Shown here: positions 31,261 to 43,646 of the stretch, one piece after another
Layout of the letters: each line of letters starts with the position of its first letter
How positions within the stretch are numbered: position 1 is the stretch's first letter
From: Anthoceros angustus
Taxonomy: Eukaryota > Streptophyta > Anthocerotopsida > Anthocerotales > Anthocerotaceae
DNA: 64,000 bases
Direction of reading: 5' to 3'
Assembly (NCBI GenBank): GCA_010909165.1
Contig: MU008195.1
Location: 248,001-312,000 of the forward strand
Translations under genes and position numbers: made by a program
The notes under the pieces: model-generated
Database searches by the model: none
What the model was told of the DNA's origin: nothing
Seen by the model: only the letters and a program-made list of their open reading frames with translations

Positions 31261-34200
31261 TCTAAGTGCAATATGGCCAAAACGGCCTTATTGGCTAACT
31301 CCTCCCTATCCCTCTTAACAGTAACGACCCGAAAAAAAACAAAACAACCCTAAAACAAGTCGCCAGGAGCACGGACATCGGATTTGGCACTCCACAGTAC
31401 GTCACCCAGATTAATCTCCTTACTACAAATGATATTCATCGGTATAGCACAGATGAAGTTCCAACCCTTCAACATAAGGAGTGGGACGAAGTTTGGAGAG
31501 GGAGTGTCTCATTCATCTCAAAAAGTCTATTCATATGTGGTGTGAGAGTCTACTCCCAAAGTCTCTTGTGCATAGAGTAATTGCTGCTACATTGTAATCC
31601 CAATCCTAAACGGAGTAAGAGGCTGAAGCTCAGTTGCAAGAGGTCGAAGTTGAGTTGCAGGTGTCCGCCATTTCCCTTCTCACCCGCCCTCAGCCACAAA
31701 CCAACCACAACAACGTTAGCTTTAGGAGAAACTAACAACAACGTTAGCTCTAAGAGAAACTGATAATCTGGCTGCAGGGAAGAAACTTACCAACTAATCT
31801 TGGCGAGGATGAGTTGTGAAACTCATCCTAGTTCCATCAATATCTAATTTACCTTGAGCTAATACAGACCTCCCAATAAGCACTTGGCGGGATTTGTCAG
31901 TCTAATAAAAGCCCACAATTTGCTTTGTTGTGCATTCCTCAAAGTGAATATCCAAACTCACATGCCAAACATGAGTTGTCCCCTCCCCTCCAGTACACTT
32001 TATCGCTTTTACTTGCATGTGGGGAAAATCCCCGCTCTGATTCTCCCTAACAAAGTTAAAAAGATGTTAATGCACACGTGATGGGACACTCAATGTGGAA
32101 GCCCCAGTGTACACCAATCCATCGGCAACCTTTACCCACATGCTGATATTGTCCAGAAAATCAAACTCAACAGACAGAGAAGTTACTGCTGAAGCACTTG
32201 ACAATTCAGAAAGGAAGTAACCATCATCCGATGGCACCCTTTTACAACCAAACGTAAAATGCACTACTAGAATCTTGCCACTCGCCGGAATGTTAGAAAA
32301 TTTTGACACTTTGGTGGGTATGATTGTTCCATCGTTCCCTATCAAGTGAACTTGCTCAATACACAATTGCGAACACAAATGAAATCAAGAACGTAGAGCT
32401 TGCAGCAAAAATACCTGTGCATACATTAAAACACTAAAGTGCCGCGCCATTGTTTTAGTGGAGATAAGGTAACGGGCATGAAAAGCTATGAATGGCACTG
32501 CTTTCTTTAATATTATTTGCCCATTGCCCTAAGAGGGTGGTTGGATGGCTCCGAGTATAAGGCCATCGTGAAGCTCACCTATACTTCACATTCTTGAGCA
32601 TGCATTCTTCACATGTAAACTTAAGCCAAACCAATTTAGAATTTCTAATTTGTCTATCAATGAGGCATAAGTAGTTGAAATATATACATCAATATTATAA
32701 GTTGAATCTCGCTTTAGTCGAGCCTCAGTTTCATTTTTGACATCATAATCTACCGTATCTTTAATATTATGGTCAGCCATGTGGGGAACCACTTGTACAT
32801 GATATCGTTAACAGTAAGCTTGTCAGAAAGTGCGCCTGACAAACATGTTAGAAGCCTAAACATGTTAGAAGAGTTTTTTTTTTCCGTGTAAAAAAAAATC
32901 AGATTGATCATAAGGTACTTACGGAGGATGTAGGTAGCCTAGGTGTAAGTAATGGCTTGCTAGAAGCCAAAGATTAGAGTGATCTAGTCAGGCCCCCTTG
33001 GAAGGGCAAGTAGCCAAGTTCTAGGGAGGCCTCCGGGGATGTGACATTCATAGCAATGGAAGAAGCTGAGTTGGCTGGGGATAACTTCTGAGACAGTAGG
33101 GAGTCCACAACCGACACGGAAGCAAATGTGGTGTCGAGACCAACCAGAACATGGATTTGCTGCACAGTCGCATTTTCAAGTAGCCCTGAAATGCCCCTCA
33201 TTTTTAGAGCTTCATCTGCTTAGGAAAGGAGGATGGGAGGCATAGGGATTGCCTTCTCTATGAAGTACAGCAAGGCCATGTGCACAGCGACCAGCAGGAT
33301 ATGGTCAGCATCAGAACCACATGCATAGTTGGGGGTGTAGTCGAGCAGATGTTGTAGCTTGGTGATGAACGAGGAAAAGCCTTGGGCCACCACTCCTTGG
33401 CATGCGAGGACCTAGTCCCAAATTGAGAAATTGAGTTTAGCTTTACCTGAATTTCTAATTCGGGTGAAACTCGGAGTTGCAGGGTCCTGATGGATCAAAC
33501 CATCAATCTCCTCAACTAACAAGAACAACTCCTGGATTGGTGGGCAAGATTCCACAAAGAATGTGCCCTGCAAAATAATAGCTTTGACAAAAGCTTGCAT
33601 GTTGACGTCTTGGTCTGCGGCAGTGTGAAGGACGGAGTCCAAATCTTCAAGGAGCATTGGTCATTCTCCCAATTTCATCGAGGTTCGAATAGGGTCACTC
33701 CAATGAGGTACTAGTGGAGGTGTGCCTGAGGACCGGATGACACCATATCCTCTTCCACCAGCTCCAGGATGTCATCGTCACTGCTATCAATGGTGGAATC
33801 AGCAGTTGCAGCACGGATCGCGAGCAAGGTGTCTTCCCTCTCTATGCATAGGGGCACCAGGTCGGCGCAGATCAGTCTCTCATGCCCTTGTTTCTTATAA
33901 TATACGAAGCTCCCGAAAGAGATCCGCCAATTGCCTATGCTGCAAGTGAAAGAAGATTTCTTGTATCCTTGTGGATCCAACACCTCCTTTGCAAGCCCGA
34001 ATAGAAGCCACCCTGGATGCTAGGATTCCAAGTTGGCTATCGATATCATTGGGTATGTGGCAGCCAGCTCAAGTTCCATCCAAGTCTTTGCATGCGCAGC
34101 AGAAGCACTAGCTCATTCCTGTAAGAGAAAGCCAAGATAGGGTGGCGGATAAAGAGACGCCTGTAATGACAAGGTTGTGTACTGACGAAGGAGTTTGGGG

Positions 34201-35669
34201 ACACACAAGGGACAAGGACCAGCTGGCCTACTTGAGGGAGATAGGAGGCCTACTTAAGGGGGGATTGGGGGTTGGAGGGGTGAGGTCTTCTTGCTAGCAC
34301 AGGTGAATGGGCTGGGAAGAAGAATTTGCTAATCAATCTCCAACAAAGTTGAGGATGTGAGGTATTATGTCTTGAATCATGTACCCTAAAATTCAATTGG
34401 ACATATTATATAATTACTACTACGATGATCTCTATGAAAGTCTCACGCAAAAGCCAGTAATTAAAGGACTTTTAAAAGGGGCCAAAGGAGGAACAAGCCA
34501 TGCACAAAAGAGAAAGGAAGGGGAGTGTTATTTTCTACTATAGCATTGTGGTTTTAGTGTGGAATGTGCATGTGTGGATTTTCACCAAGGAACAGTGCGT
34601 TAACGTTGAAGACTTTGCATAAAAAGACAGGTTGTGGGGAAATAAGAAAGCCAAGAGCTTGTTGGTCTAGTGCACTCACATGAGGTGTGTCAATTGTGAA
34701 GAGGGATAGATGAAATCTGCTTTCTTTGGCCGATAGCCTAGAACGTAGAGTGCATTCTTAAGATAAGTGAAGGCTGAGCAAGTAGGGAATCGTTATCAAG
34801 ATAGAGGAATTGTGTAGCGGGAGCTCGCTCTCGCCAATCTAAAGGGGTCACCTAGTCTGACTAGTTCGTGGATAAGGGGAAGGACCCTCAAAGTCCTACA
34901 TTAAGCGGGACTACATTAATATTGTCAAGCTCCTATTTCGTTTCTAAAGACTACCAGTGACTATTGAAGGTAGCCACTTTGGGTTATTCTTCCACAAAAT
35001 CTGTTTGTAGCCTCAGCAGTTGTGTATTAATTTTAGTCATTTTGAAAGAGATGTGCTCAATAATTGTGATCCCCATTACCCATATGTGAGTGTAATGACT
35101 AAGTTGACCGTGGTCGAACTGATGTCCTACAAGTCGAGCATTGGAGGGACCTTCATTTTTACTTGACCTGTATTGAGGTGATCAAGCATTACGTAGGCAA
35201 TGGATTGTATCTCAGTTTATCATCATATGTGGTATTCACAAAAGTCTAGAAGCAAGAGTTTGTTGACCCTAACCCTCTAGAGCATCACTAAGGAGTCTAG
35301 TCACTTAGCTGTAGAGGGTGTGTGTAGGCCCTTACTCATGTGTGTAGGCCCTTACTCATAATTGTCTTTTTTATAGTGGTTGTAAACAACCTATAGATGT
35401 AGGCCTTTACTCATAATTATCTTTTTTACAGTGGTTGTAAACAATCATGGATTTTCCTCGACGACCTACTTTCTCTATTGTGCTACTATGTGCTGAAAAT
35501 TTTGTCGGAATAAAATGAAAAGAAACGTGCCATGCACCTATTGCTTAGACTTGTTTTAGTGTACTCACCTTGCTCTTCATTGGTTTAGGCCTTTCTTTCC
35601 TTTCCCCCAATCCAAAAAACACAGGCTTCGTTTCATGGCAGGTACAGACCTAGGAAGCAACAAACATTA
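31261..35669. other. 4.4 kb with no identifiable gene
   Basis: AT-richer sequence with only short ORFs. Minus-strand frames at 32378-32067, 33201-32974, 33657-33412 and 33983-33711 look mildly protein-like (for example DILELVEEDMVSSG and KAIILQGTFFVESCPPIQEL). They might be exons of a decayed gene or element, but I see no domain and no consistent splice structure. A short tandem duplication containing 'gtgtaggcccttactcat' and 'agtggttgtaaacaa' lies at 35320-35455. Confidence 0.5.
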
Positions 35670-37204
35670 GGCATATTTAATCAAACGTCCGAAATGGCCT
35701 ATGGTGTGAGCCCCATTTACCTACGTATGTATGCGCTCATGGCGTTGTCTGCTTCCTGCTGTACCATCGCCTTCTGTGGCGGTCAAGTGCAACCCAAAAT
35801 CTGATGCGCGTCTTCCCGGCTAATTTCACAGTGCAGGCAGCAGGGTGAGGCGTCTGCGTGACGCGGACGTAATTGGCCGTGGCCTGTATCGGGTTGCGGC
35901 CAGGAATGTAAGAGGGGGCTGGACATTGTAGCTGCGGTAGTAGGATCCACGTCGTGAGCAGCTGCCATCAGATGCGCGAAGATGGTTGGTGACAGGCCCA
36001 CACCGTCCGGCAACGGCAGTTTTGAAGCCGGTCCGTCGGGGGATGGTGGAGATGGAGGCCCGCTCCACCACAATGGCGGGCGTATGGTGCGCAGTTTGGT
36101 GCTCAAGGCGGTGTGCCTCCTAGGTGGTGCGTTTTTGATCCGCAGGCTTACCAAGACCACCACCCGGTGGGAGCACACGCGCATTGTTGCCCAGGCCCTG
36201 AGCGGGGAAAAGGTTGGTTCCTCGCCATTATGGCCGAACGTTTCATCAATCTGCTTGGATGGGTCTGGGGTTCCCGGTCCTTCTTTGTGTAGGGTCGAAT
36301 GCATGCTCGCGGCGTCCCAGACATCCGTTCTGCGGTCGATTGTACATTAGGTCTAAACTCAAGCTCGTTGAGAATGGCGAAGGCGGTACCTGCAATCGTC
36401 CTTTTTCTCTTCTGTGAAACGTGGTGTGCTCACAGGGTTGGGGAACCATTGGATTTAGGCGTAGACGATTCATGGGTTTGTGTCAATTGAGCTCTCTCAT
36501 GAGAGTGTGATGGGAGATATGCCTCCTCTTCGTGAGTAAGCATCGCTCTGCTCCTAGGTTCTCTTGCACTGGTTTTACGAGTATGACTCCCAGGGTTAGC
36601 ACAGCACAGTGAACTAAAGTGACAGACTCCTACAGGGCTTCATTCAATGGTCAGCAGCAATTGCGTCGCAGAGAGCTGAAATTGGTCTTCTGCACTTACT
36701 CACCTGGAATGTCGCCCGTTTTCTTGCAGTTTTCTACAGGTCAGGCAGCTCGGGATCCAATGACTTACTTCAACCTTCGGTAAGCATTTGGCACAGTCGT
36801 TGGTCGTTTTCGGGTCTTTCATGTTCTTGACCGCTGGTAATTTACATGCCTCTATGTCTATTGTGCTTGAACTGGAGCAAGTAAACACCTGTCAGTGCAA
36901 ATTATGTTGTCAAGGTTGTGATTCTCATCCTACCCTAACTTGCAGGTTACTTACTTGTCCAGCAACTGTTCTTGCTGATGGAGCCAGAGTGTTGTACTTC
37001 GAACAGGTGACTTTGATTATTTGCACTATTTTGTGACATCTGAATGCAGCATCTGCTATTAGTGCTTTTCTGTCTGCATCTAGCGGTCGATATTTTGTTG
37101 GAGTTTTTATGAGTTGGGTGGTATGCTGTTTGCTATCATTCATACTCCCTGTGTCATTCATGTTTTAGGCCTTTTGGAGAACACCTGAACGGCCCTACCG
37201 GCAG
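35670..37204. repeat. Right arm of the large inverted duplication (partner 23690-25070)
   Basis: This arm lies within and upstream of the intact CRL gene, from about 310 bases before its start codon to exon 4. Homology to the other arm stops just after exon 4 and resumes only at intron 8/exon 9, consistent with an internal deletion in the other copy. Confidence 0.9.
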
Positions 37205-38239
37205 GTAGCAATCTTGTACCAAGAAAAAATTGTTGATCTATTTAGAGACATCTAGGGTTGATACAGGAAGTCAGATGTGCTAGGTCTTCTGGGCTAAGAA
37301 GTACCTTATACTGACTGTTTGATCCAGAGGTTCTACTTGGTCAAGCCCTGCCCAAAGGAAATGAAGTGCGACGTGGAGGTAGGTGCATGTTTTGTTTGGA
37401 AACTTTTGCCTCGTGGGTATGCACATCGAAGGAGCACTTTTCTCACAAGCTTGTGCAGCTTGGTTGAGGTTAGCTCAATGTTAAGAATCTGATCAGGAGC
37501 TGGGCTTGGAAATACAGGTGGCTTCATACGCTGTGAGGGATATTGAAGAATACAGGAACTTCTGTGACCGACCCAAAAATCAGCGGCCTCAGCCAGAGGA
37601 AATTGTTGGGGTATTAAGTCGTGCTATAGTTCTCCTCAAACCAATGTTGCACAGTTGGAGCTTGAACGCATGTTGTCAGCCATAGAGAGTTTTCAGGGGC
37701 AATTTCTCAATCCATGGTTTTTATGATCGAACTTGCAGGATATGGCTGAACATCTTACTACAGTTTACCTGTCTCATTGTGAGCGGGGCCGACGCTGCCT
37801 GTACGAAGGATCGACTCCACCTGGTGGATTTCCAAATTCATGGGTACAACATTATCTGATACAACCTCTTGGGATGTGGTCAAGTGTGTACTTCTGGCGG
37901 CCGTGTTATAGCTGTGTGGATGTATGTGGCAGAATGGTGCCACTCGCTGCACATCAGAATTGACAATCTATAGGAACGGGGAGATACATTGCTGGGATCG
38001 TGCGTATGATGATGAGGGCAATCAGGTTCGTACGTTTCATCACAATTTTGAAGAGGTCTCTTCTGTCTGTCAAGCCTTCACAAGTGTATGACATCTTGCC
38101 TGCATGTTGTGAATTCTAGGTTTGGGGAGTTCGACAAGGGCCTTACGAGTTCAAGCCTGCGTCTTCCTCTTGTCCAACGGGGTCATACTACAACAACGAC
38201 CTGGAAGACAAGTCCTCCGCAGTCACTCTGACGACTTGA
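35982..38239 (+). CDS. CRL: CRUMPLED LEAF (CRL), CpcT/CpeT-type chromophore lyase homologue of the plastid envelope
   Basis: I place nine exons: 35982-36212, 36730-36779, 36946-37006, 37169-37204, 37328-37378, 37518-37610, 37739-37843, 37933-38025 and 38120-38239. All have GT/AG borders and matching phases, and they give 279 residues, close to the family length. A hydrophobic segment at residues 36-54 (VRSLVLKAVCLLGGAFLIRR) fits the N-terminal membrane anchor. The CpcT-like domain follows, with AARDPMTYFNLR, CPATVLADGARVLYFEQ, AFWRTPERPYRQRFYLVKPC, CDRPKNQRPQPEE, CLYEGSTPPGGFPNSWNGA, CWDRAYDDEGNQVWG and GPYEFKP. In Arabidopsis, CRL is an envelope protein needed for normal plastid division and cell differentiation; its relation to cyanobacterial bilin lyases is structural. 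The gene appears intact. The start is the first in-frame ATG after a TGA. Confidence 0.93.
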
Positions 38240-39212
38240 GATGCTGTGGCATGTTTTTGCTGGACAAAGATGTGCACGGATGGGGTAAATAGAGCAAAAC
38301 GTGTGAAAACTCATCTGTGCAGGGAGTTGATGCGAAGAGACTTCTCAGGGCAGCATTTCGTTATTTGACGACTCTCCTCTCCCACAGGCTGTGAAAGGAT
38401 TAGGGACCTGGGAGCATTGATGACTCTCTTGTGCCATAGGCAATCAAGCTGCAATCATCACCGCCATTGGAAAGCTGTGCTGCACCCATGTGTCTCCTGA
38501 TTCTCGTCTAGGGTTTGGCTCTCAATTGGGCAGCCAGCCTTGTGCCCAGCTTCGGGAATGCTGGATGGGGCCGGGACCGGGCCTGCATGCTGAAGTGCAA
38601 GAGATTCTTCCGAAAAGCCGAGCCAGGAGTTGTCTCTTCCAGCTTTTTGAATTATTCTCAGCATGTTACAGGGAATTAAATAGGTAGTAGGCGAGGTGAA
38701 TAAGATTTCGTGTTTTACAGGCTTTAAAGCTTCGCTTCTATGTAGAAGCTTTCGGTAATAAATGGTAGCACTGGCTTCGAGCTGGGTGCACTAAACAACT
38801 AGCAGACTAGAACCGCGCTCTGGTGTTGACGGACGAGAGCGAGGTTCTAGTCTGCTTGTCCCGGGGCCGTCCTCCTCCTGCTTCGTCTTGCCGGTAAGCG
38901 GCACCCTCCTGCTCACGTCTTTGCCAAAGCAAGCAAGACATCCATGCGTCTGCCTCCGTCTCAGTCCGCCCTCTCGGAAACAGGCGACATGGTTTCTGGG
39001 GTGCAGGGATGGTGGATACTTATTTCCCTGTACATGTATCCATTATTCCATCGCATTCAAGTGCTGCAAGCTCCATCTTTGGATGAGTTGCTAGAAGTAC
39101 AGGGGGCTGTCACCTGCAACACAAGTACTAGCATCCTTTTCAGCAAGATGACAAACCTAGCTGCACAAATGACAAGTTTATGTATGAGTTCCAATGGTTG
39201 CTCTAAACGTGG
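38240..39212. other. Region between convergent CRL and KNOX2 genes
   Basis: This must hold the 3' UTRs of both genes. It contains the hairpin at 38801-38856. No additional gene is seen. Confidence 0.5.
38801..38856. other. Near-perfect inverted repeat (hairpin)
   Basis: The arm 38802-38821 (gcagactagaaccgcgctct) pairs with 38836-38855 with one mismatch and a 14-base loop, plus one flanking A-T pair. It lies between the 3' ends of CRL and KNOX2. It could be a small foldback element, a small-RNA source or a 3'-end structure. Confidence 0.75.
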
Positions 39213-42200
39213 TCATGGGAATTCTACAACAACAGATGCAGATGCAGCATCCAGAAGTATGCAATACGCATGTGTTTGTCTGGTATACCTCTTGCGTTTA
39301 GTCTTGGCTGCGGCTGCCGCAGAAGGATTAGCATGCCAGTTGCGTTTGCGCTGGTTGATGAACCAGTTGTTGATTTGCTTCAGCTCCAGACCAGTCTCCT
39401 GCACCAGGCGTGCCTTCTCGTCTTCCTGTGCACAGAGGAAGAACAGGAGCAGCAAAAGTTGAATGAGCGGACACTGGTGGATGGAATAATCTCTTCCGGG
39501 TACCTAGACTGCATCTCCCTAAACATGAATATAGGTCCTAACCATGGCAAGTATATCACTGCCGGGTACAAAACATCTGTGGAGCATATACCGTAGGGTA
39601 GGGCCACTTAGCATGCGCATGCCACCATGTTTTCAGCACCGTAGTTGTATCACCTGGCAGCTTGCCGGCTCGACGCTTGCGCAGTATCTCCTCCCTCACG
39701 TCAATGATCTTGGCTTTGTATCCCTGCGCCCAAATCATCACTATTAGCAATCAAGCAGAGTTCCACCAGGCAGCATCACACACCACCTCCACCGTGCTTC
39801 TGTCTCATAAGAAGAGGCTTCTCATGATGATATCAGCTGGCGGAGGTATGTGAGCTTGCAAGAATCTAAACGGCCCTCATATAATAAATGTCTGTCTCCA
39901 CTCTCGTGAAATGCACGCAGGCCTGTGCCATTTTCACTCCTGCATATATATATGCAACTCTGGCAGGTTCTAAAGCTGATCAATGGATTGCCACACATGG
40001 ACATATGTAGGAATCCTGCAGATCTGATCAGAGTCTTGATCGATATATATACAGATTCTGTTGCAGCACAAACAGAATCATGACAACTCCAAAACGCTTT
40101 ACTCTCAAACGCCAGATCATACAATGAGGTGCGCATGCACTGCAGCAGTGGGTCCACCGCACCTTGCATGACACTCCTCATCCAGAAGGAAAACGAAAAA
40201 CACGATAAGTACTTACTGGTCAACGGATCCCTGACGTCAAATTTAAGATACGTCTGGGATCGTATAATATATATTAATGGGATCTCCTGCAGAATAAGTA
40301 TGTCTCTATCCAGAGACAGTCCATCTATGCTAGAGTGTTCCGGACTGGCCTGGCTGCCATGGCTAAGTATACTAGTCAGAGTTTTCGGCTTGCCTGTTTG
40401 AGCTCTGCCTTAAGCTCCTGCCGCACGCGTTCCATGAGAGTGCGCTCTGTTTCAGTAGGTATCAATGGCCCGAAGCCCCCATTCTCGGCCCCATCCAGGC
40501 TGGGATCATAAGCAGATAAATCACTATCTCCATGTGCCTCATCCTCGTCATCTGACATCAGGCAACCAGAAGTTTGTCCAGATTCACCTGCCCCTGAAGA
40601 CACCCATCACATTTCAGTCAATCTCTTGAACCCTCGTTCCAACTGTCAATGCAGGCACCTAAGATGGCATCTACTATGCAAGCTTTGTGCTGGAATACGG
40701 GGGGCTTACGAACGCCAGTCAGCTCTTCAAGTTGCTTCTCCAGGTCGTAGCAAGACATTACAGCCTCCATAGCATGTACTCGAACATGTTGCTGCAGCTG
40801 GTCCTTGAAAGAACGAAGCAGCATGACGTTGTCCGCCTGCACATGTAAAACAGCGACTTATATATGTCAGCCTCTCTCTACATATATATAAGCATTGATT
40901 GGTTCTAGATAAAGGTGGCTCCATCGAAGTCACCATATATTGCTCCAGCTCCTCCTTGTCTGGATTGTCTTCTGGTCGTGAATCCAGGCTCAATGCCTGA
41001 TACTTGCTGATTACAAGGTGTGACTGCGACAGCTGAGCATCGATGGTTCCCAGCTGGTCCACAGGTGTTGCGATGCGCAAGCAAGCGACATGAGCAGACA
41101 GAAGCTCGGGAAACAGAGGGTGCGCTACAATATCCGCTTTCCTCTTTGCCAACACCCAGTTCTCTTGGTCCTCTGTGTCGTGGTTGGGCTCACTGCTGTT
41201 GTCGCCATCTAGAAAATGTAGCAAGAGGGCAGCTTAAAAGCCTATAGCGAGCACTCACAAAGCACGCATTTCTAGATCTATGCAGATCTGCTCAAGGCGT
41301 TCTACTGTGAACTCGTCCCCGTCCAAAGGCGAGACATTTCTGGAAGGGGGGGTTTGGTTTCACTATCATGCTGTTGAAAAGTCCTCCGACTGCAAGATCA
41401 AGTCTTAGCTACAGCTCCAAGGGTAGAACAGGCTGATAAACAGGTCTCGACAGGCAGATACAAGATTGCAAATTACCACCATTTTCGTCTCCTCCCTGTC
41501 CTTGCCTATAACCATTCTCAGCACTGTCATACTGAGTCCTCAAGCTTGATCCATTGTACATGGAAGTGTTCTTGAACCCCTGCTGCACCAGATCTCCCCC
41601 TTGAGGAGGCGACGCACTGCCATTGCTTCCATTCTCGTAGTGTGCTGCATCAACAATAACGGCTTCAGCAAGAAACAGGAAAGTACGAAGACGGCAAGTA
41701 TGTAACAAGACAGCTGAATTGGGAAAGTCCTACCGACGGGCATTGAAAGCCAGTGCGCACTGTAGCTTCCATTTTCCTGGCCTCCATTTGAGCCCATATT
41801 TGATTCTGCTTCAATATCCAGCCGCCACCACACAAGAACGACAGCATTATCTCGAGCGCAAGCAACTGGACAACGTTTGAGCAGTGAGAAAAAAGCAACA
41901 CAGGAAGCGGGCCTCACCTCCTGTCCCGTTCCCTGCAGCTGAAGCTTGCTGTGCCTGCAGTCGCAGGACGGCATTGGCGAGCCAGGTTGGACGCTTGATC
42001 ATCTGGGCAGGGTCGGGCTGGAAAGCAGCCTGAAGCAGGCTCCTGTTGCTCTCAGCAGCACGGTCTGCCAAAGGACTGCCCTCGACCTTGGTGTCCTCCC
42101 CTTGGGCTGGGCGCGGGCCGCCGAAGATCAGGTCACAGTCAGTCTGCTCCTCCCTCCGTCCCCGACCCTGCTCCCCGCCCTCACTATGCCCGAGTGTACA

Positions 42201-42353
42201 CTCTTCTTGCTCCTCCTTCATCGCCACCAGCGGCATCCTCGTCTCCACCTGGTCGCCAGATCTGCGACCGAACAGCGCCGACCCCGAGCCCTCTCTCTGC
42301 ACCGGCTGCTCCTGAGCTGAGGAATGTGTGGCGGTCGAGGACGACGTCATCAT
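39213..42353 (-). CDS. KNOX2: Class II KNOX (TALE) homeodomain transcription factor
   Basis: I place eight exons, 5' to 3': 42353-41918, 41808-41734 (acceptor could be three bases later), 41644-41477, 41208-40934, 40836-40710, 40587-40394, 39723-39592 and 39425-39213, giving about 539 residues. The N-terminal 240 residues are Gln/Gly/Ser-rich. Then come a KNOX1 domain ([20 protein letters not shown], exon 4), a KNOX2 domain ([20 protein letters not shown], exon 5), an acidic linker with MSDDEDEA and [20 protein letters not shown], an ELK region ([13 protein letters not shown]) and a three-residue-extension homeodomain ([36 protein letters not shown]). The linker and homeodomain wording match KNAT3/4/5-type class II proteins, which act in the nucleus in tissue differentiation and in diploid-phase development of mosses. 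The intron inside the ELK region starts with GC (CAG|gcaagc at 40394/40393), not GT. Confidence 0.93.
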
Positions 42354-43646
42354 GCTGCAATAAGCTGCAACCACCTCCTTCGAACGAGCTCACAGATCCT
42401 TGTACAAGGTGAGCTCTCCTCAACACAACCTCCTTCTCATTTCAATCTTCTCCCACTGCTTAACGCCATGGACATGCAGGGGTCGCCATTGGTTCTTCTG
42501 CTGCGCTCCCCTTCCTCAACAAAATGCCAATGCCCCTCCCCGGGCTCTCTCCCGCACTCTCACTGTATCCTCATTCTTGTGGCAGACGACACAGCAGCCA
42601 AGCATAAACATGCGACAACAAGCCGGGATCCTGAGGCCGACCTCACCTGCAGACTTACAAGCGGCATCAGCACATTCACCTCCTTACTTCCCTCCAGGTT
42701 TCAACTGCCACCCATCAACATCACCGCTATGGTAATCAGCTGTCCAGCGATGTGACAGTCTCAGAAAGTACATGATTTAAGACATCGTGCAGCTGCAGGC
42801 TCAGCATTGCATGCAAGAGCGAGCAAGGAGAAGGAAGAAAATGCGGCAACCTAGGAAACAGCATACCTCGAGCGGGTGGACAGCAGGCAGAGGAGAGCAG
42901 AGCAGGGGACTGCGCCAGAGGCGAGAAGGAGCGAGGCAGATTTGCGAGAGGAAGGGAAGTAGAAGACGGTCCCGTCGCTGTCATGGTGACGACGAGCTGT
43001 ACACTGCGGTAAATGTAGGCGGTAGATATTCGGCCGGATTCGGCCGTGAAGATAATAAACCTTTGTATCTCTGCTTATCGGTTGCATTCAAAAACCAGCT
43101 TATGCTATCCGTGCACTGCCACGAAATCAAATTTGCCTGGGCCAACTCCACCCTTTTGCTGCTGCCTTCCCACCCCGATGTGACGGCTTCCAACCCCCTC
43201 ACGGACCATTAGACGCCGGCTGTCCTGCTGCCAGGACGGCATCGCCGGAATAGACGCCGGCAATTCAGTGCAGTGCGGTGCAGGCCAGTGCGGTGCAGGC
43301 GGTGCAGTCTTGCCGCGCAAGATCCGGATGTGGCCGCGGCGTCGGGAGACAGGAGTTCTTGCAACGAAAATGAAAGGCATTGATAACAGACTCTCGTCAC
43401 GGATCTTGGGAGCCGCAAGTCAGCCTGCTCTTGTCTGCAGTCCTTCGTGGGGTTTTCAGGCAATGCAGGAAAGATGGATGCACAGAGATGAGTCAGGGAG
43501 CCAAACCCTAGAGAGTGCGTCGCACACTTCTCCAGGACCTTTCCTTGTCGATTGAGAGCAGGAATGGGACAGTTAGGTAGACTACAATAATTTTACAGTT
43601 GGAAACCATAGCTGGAAGCAAGGTGTTCAAAGATGTAAAGTTCTTG
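42354..43646. other. 5' flank of KNOX2 / 3' flank of SEX4
   Basis: About 1.3 kb upstream of the KNOX2 start codon. It is C/T-rich on the plus strand (42420-42720) and GA-rich on the same strand at 42810-42960, as in plant 5' leaders. Short ORFs here show no domain. It should contain the KNOX2 promoter and leader and the SEX4 3' UTR. Confidence 0.5.

Noticed and set aside
37739-38025. Frameshift within CRL between two exon-like frames
   Set aside because: A short intron with good borders (TGG|gtacaa at 37843 and tggcag|AAT at 37933) restores the conserved FPNSWNGA sequence, so no frameshift is needed.
40705-40712. Second GC donor in KNOX2 at the end of exon 5 (ACTG|gcgttc)
   Set aside because: A canonical donor four bases further on (GTTC|gtaagc) fits the phase and the conserved LTGV sequence.
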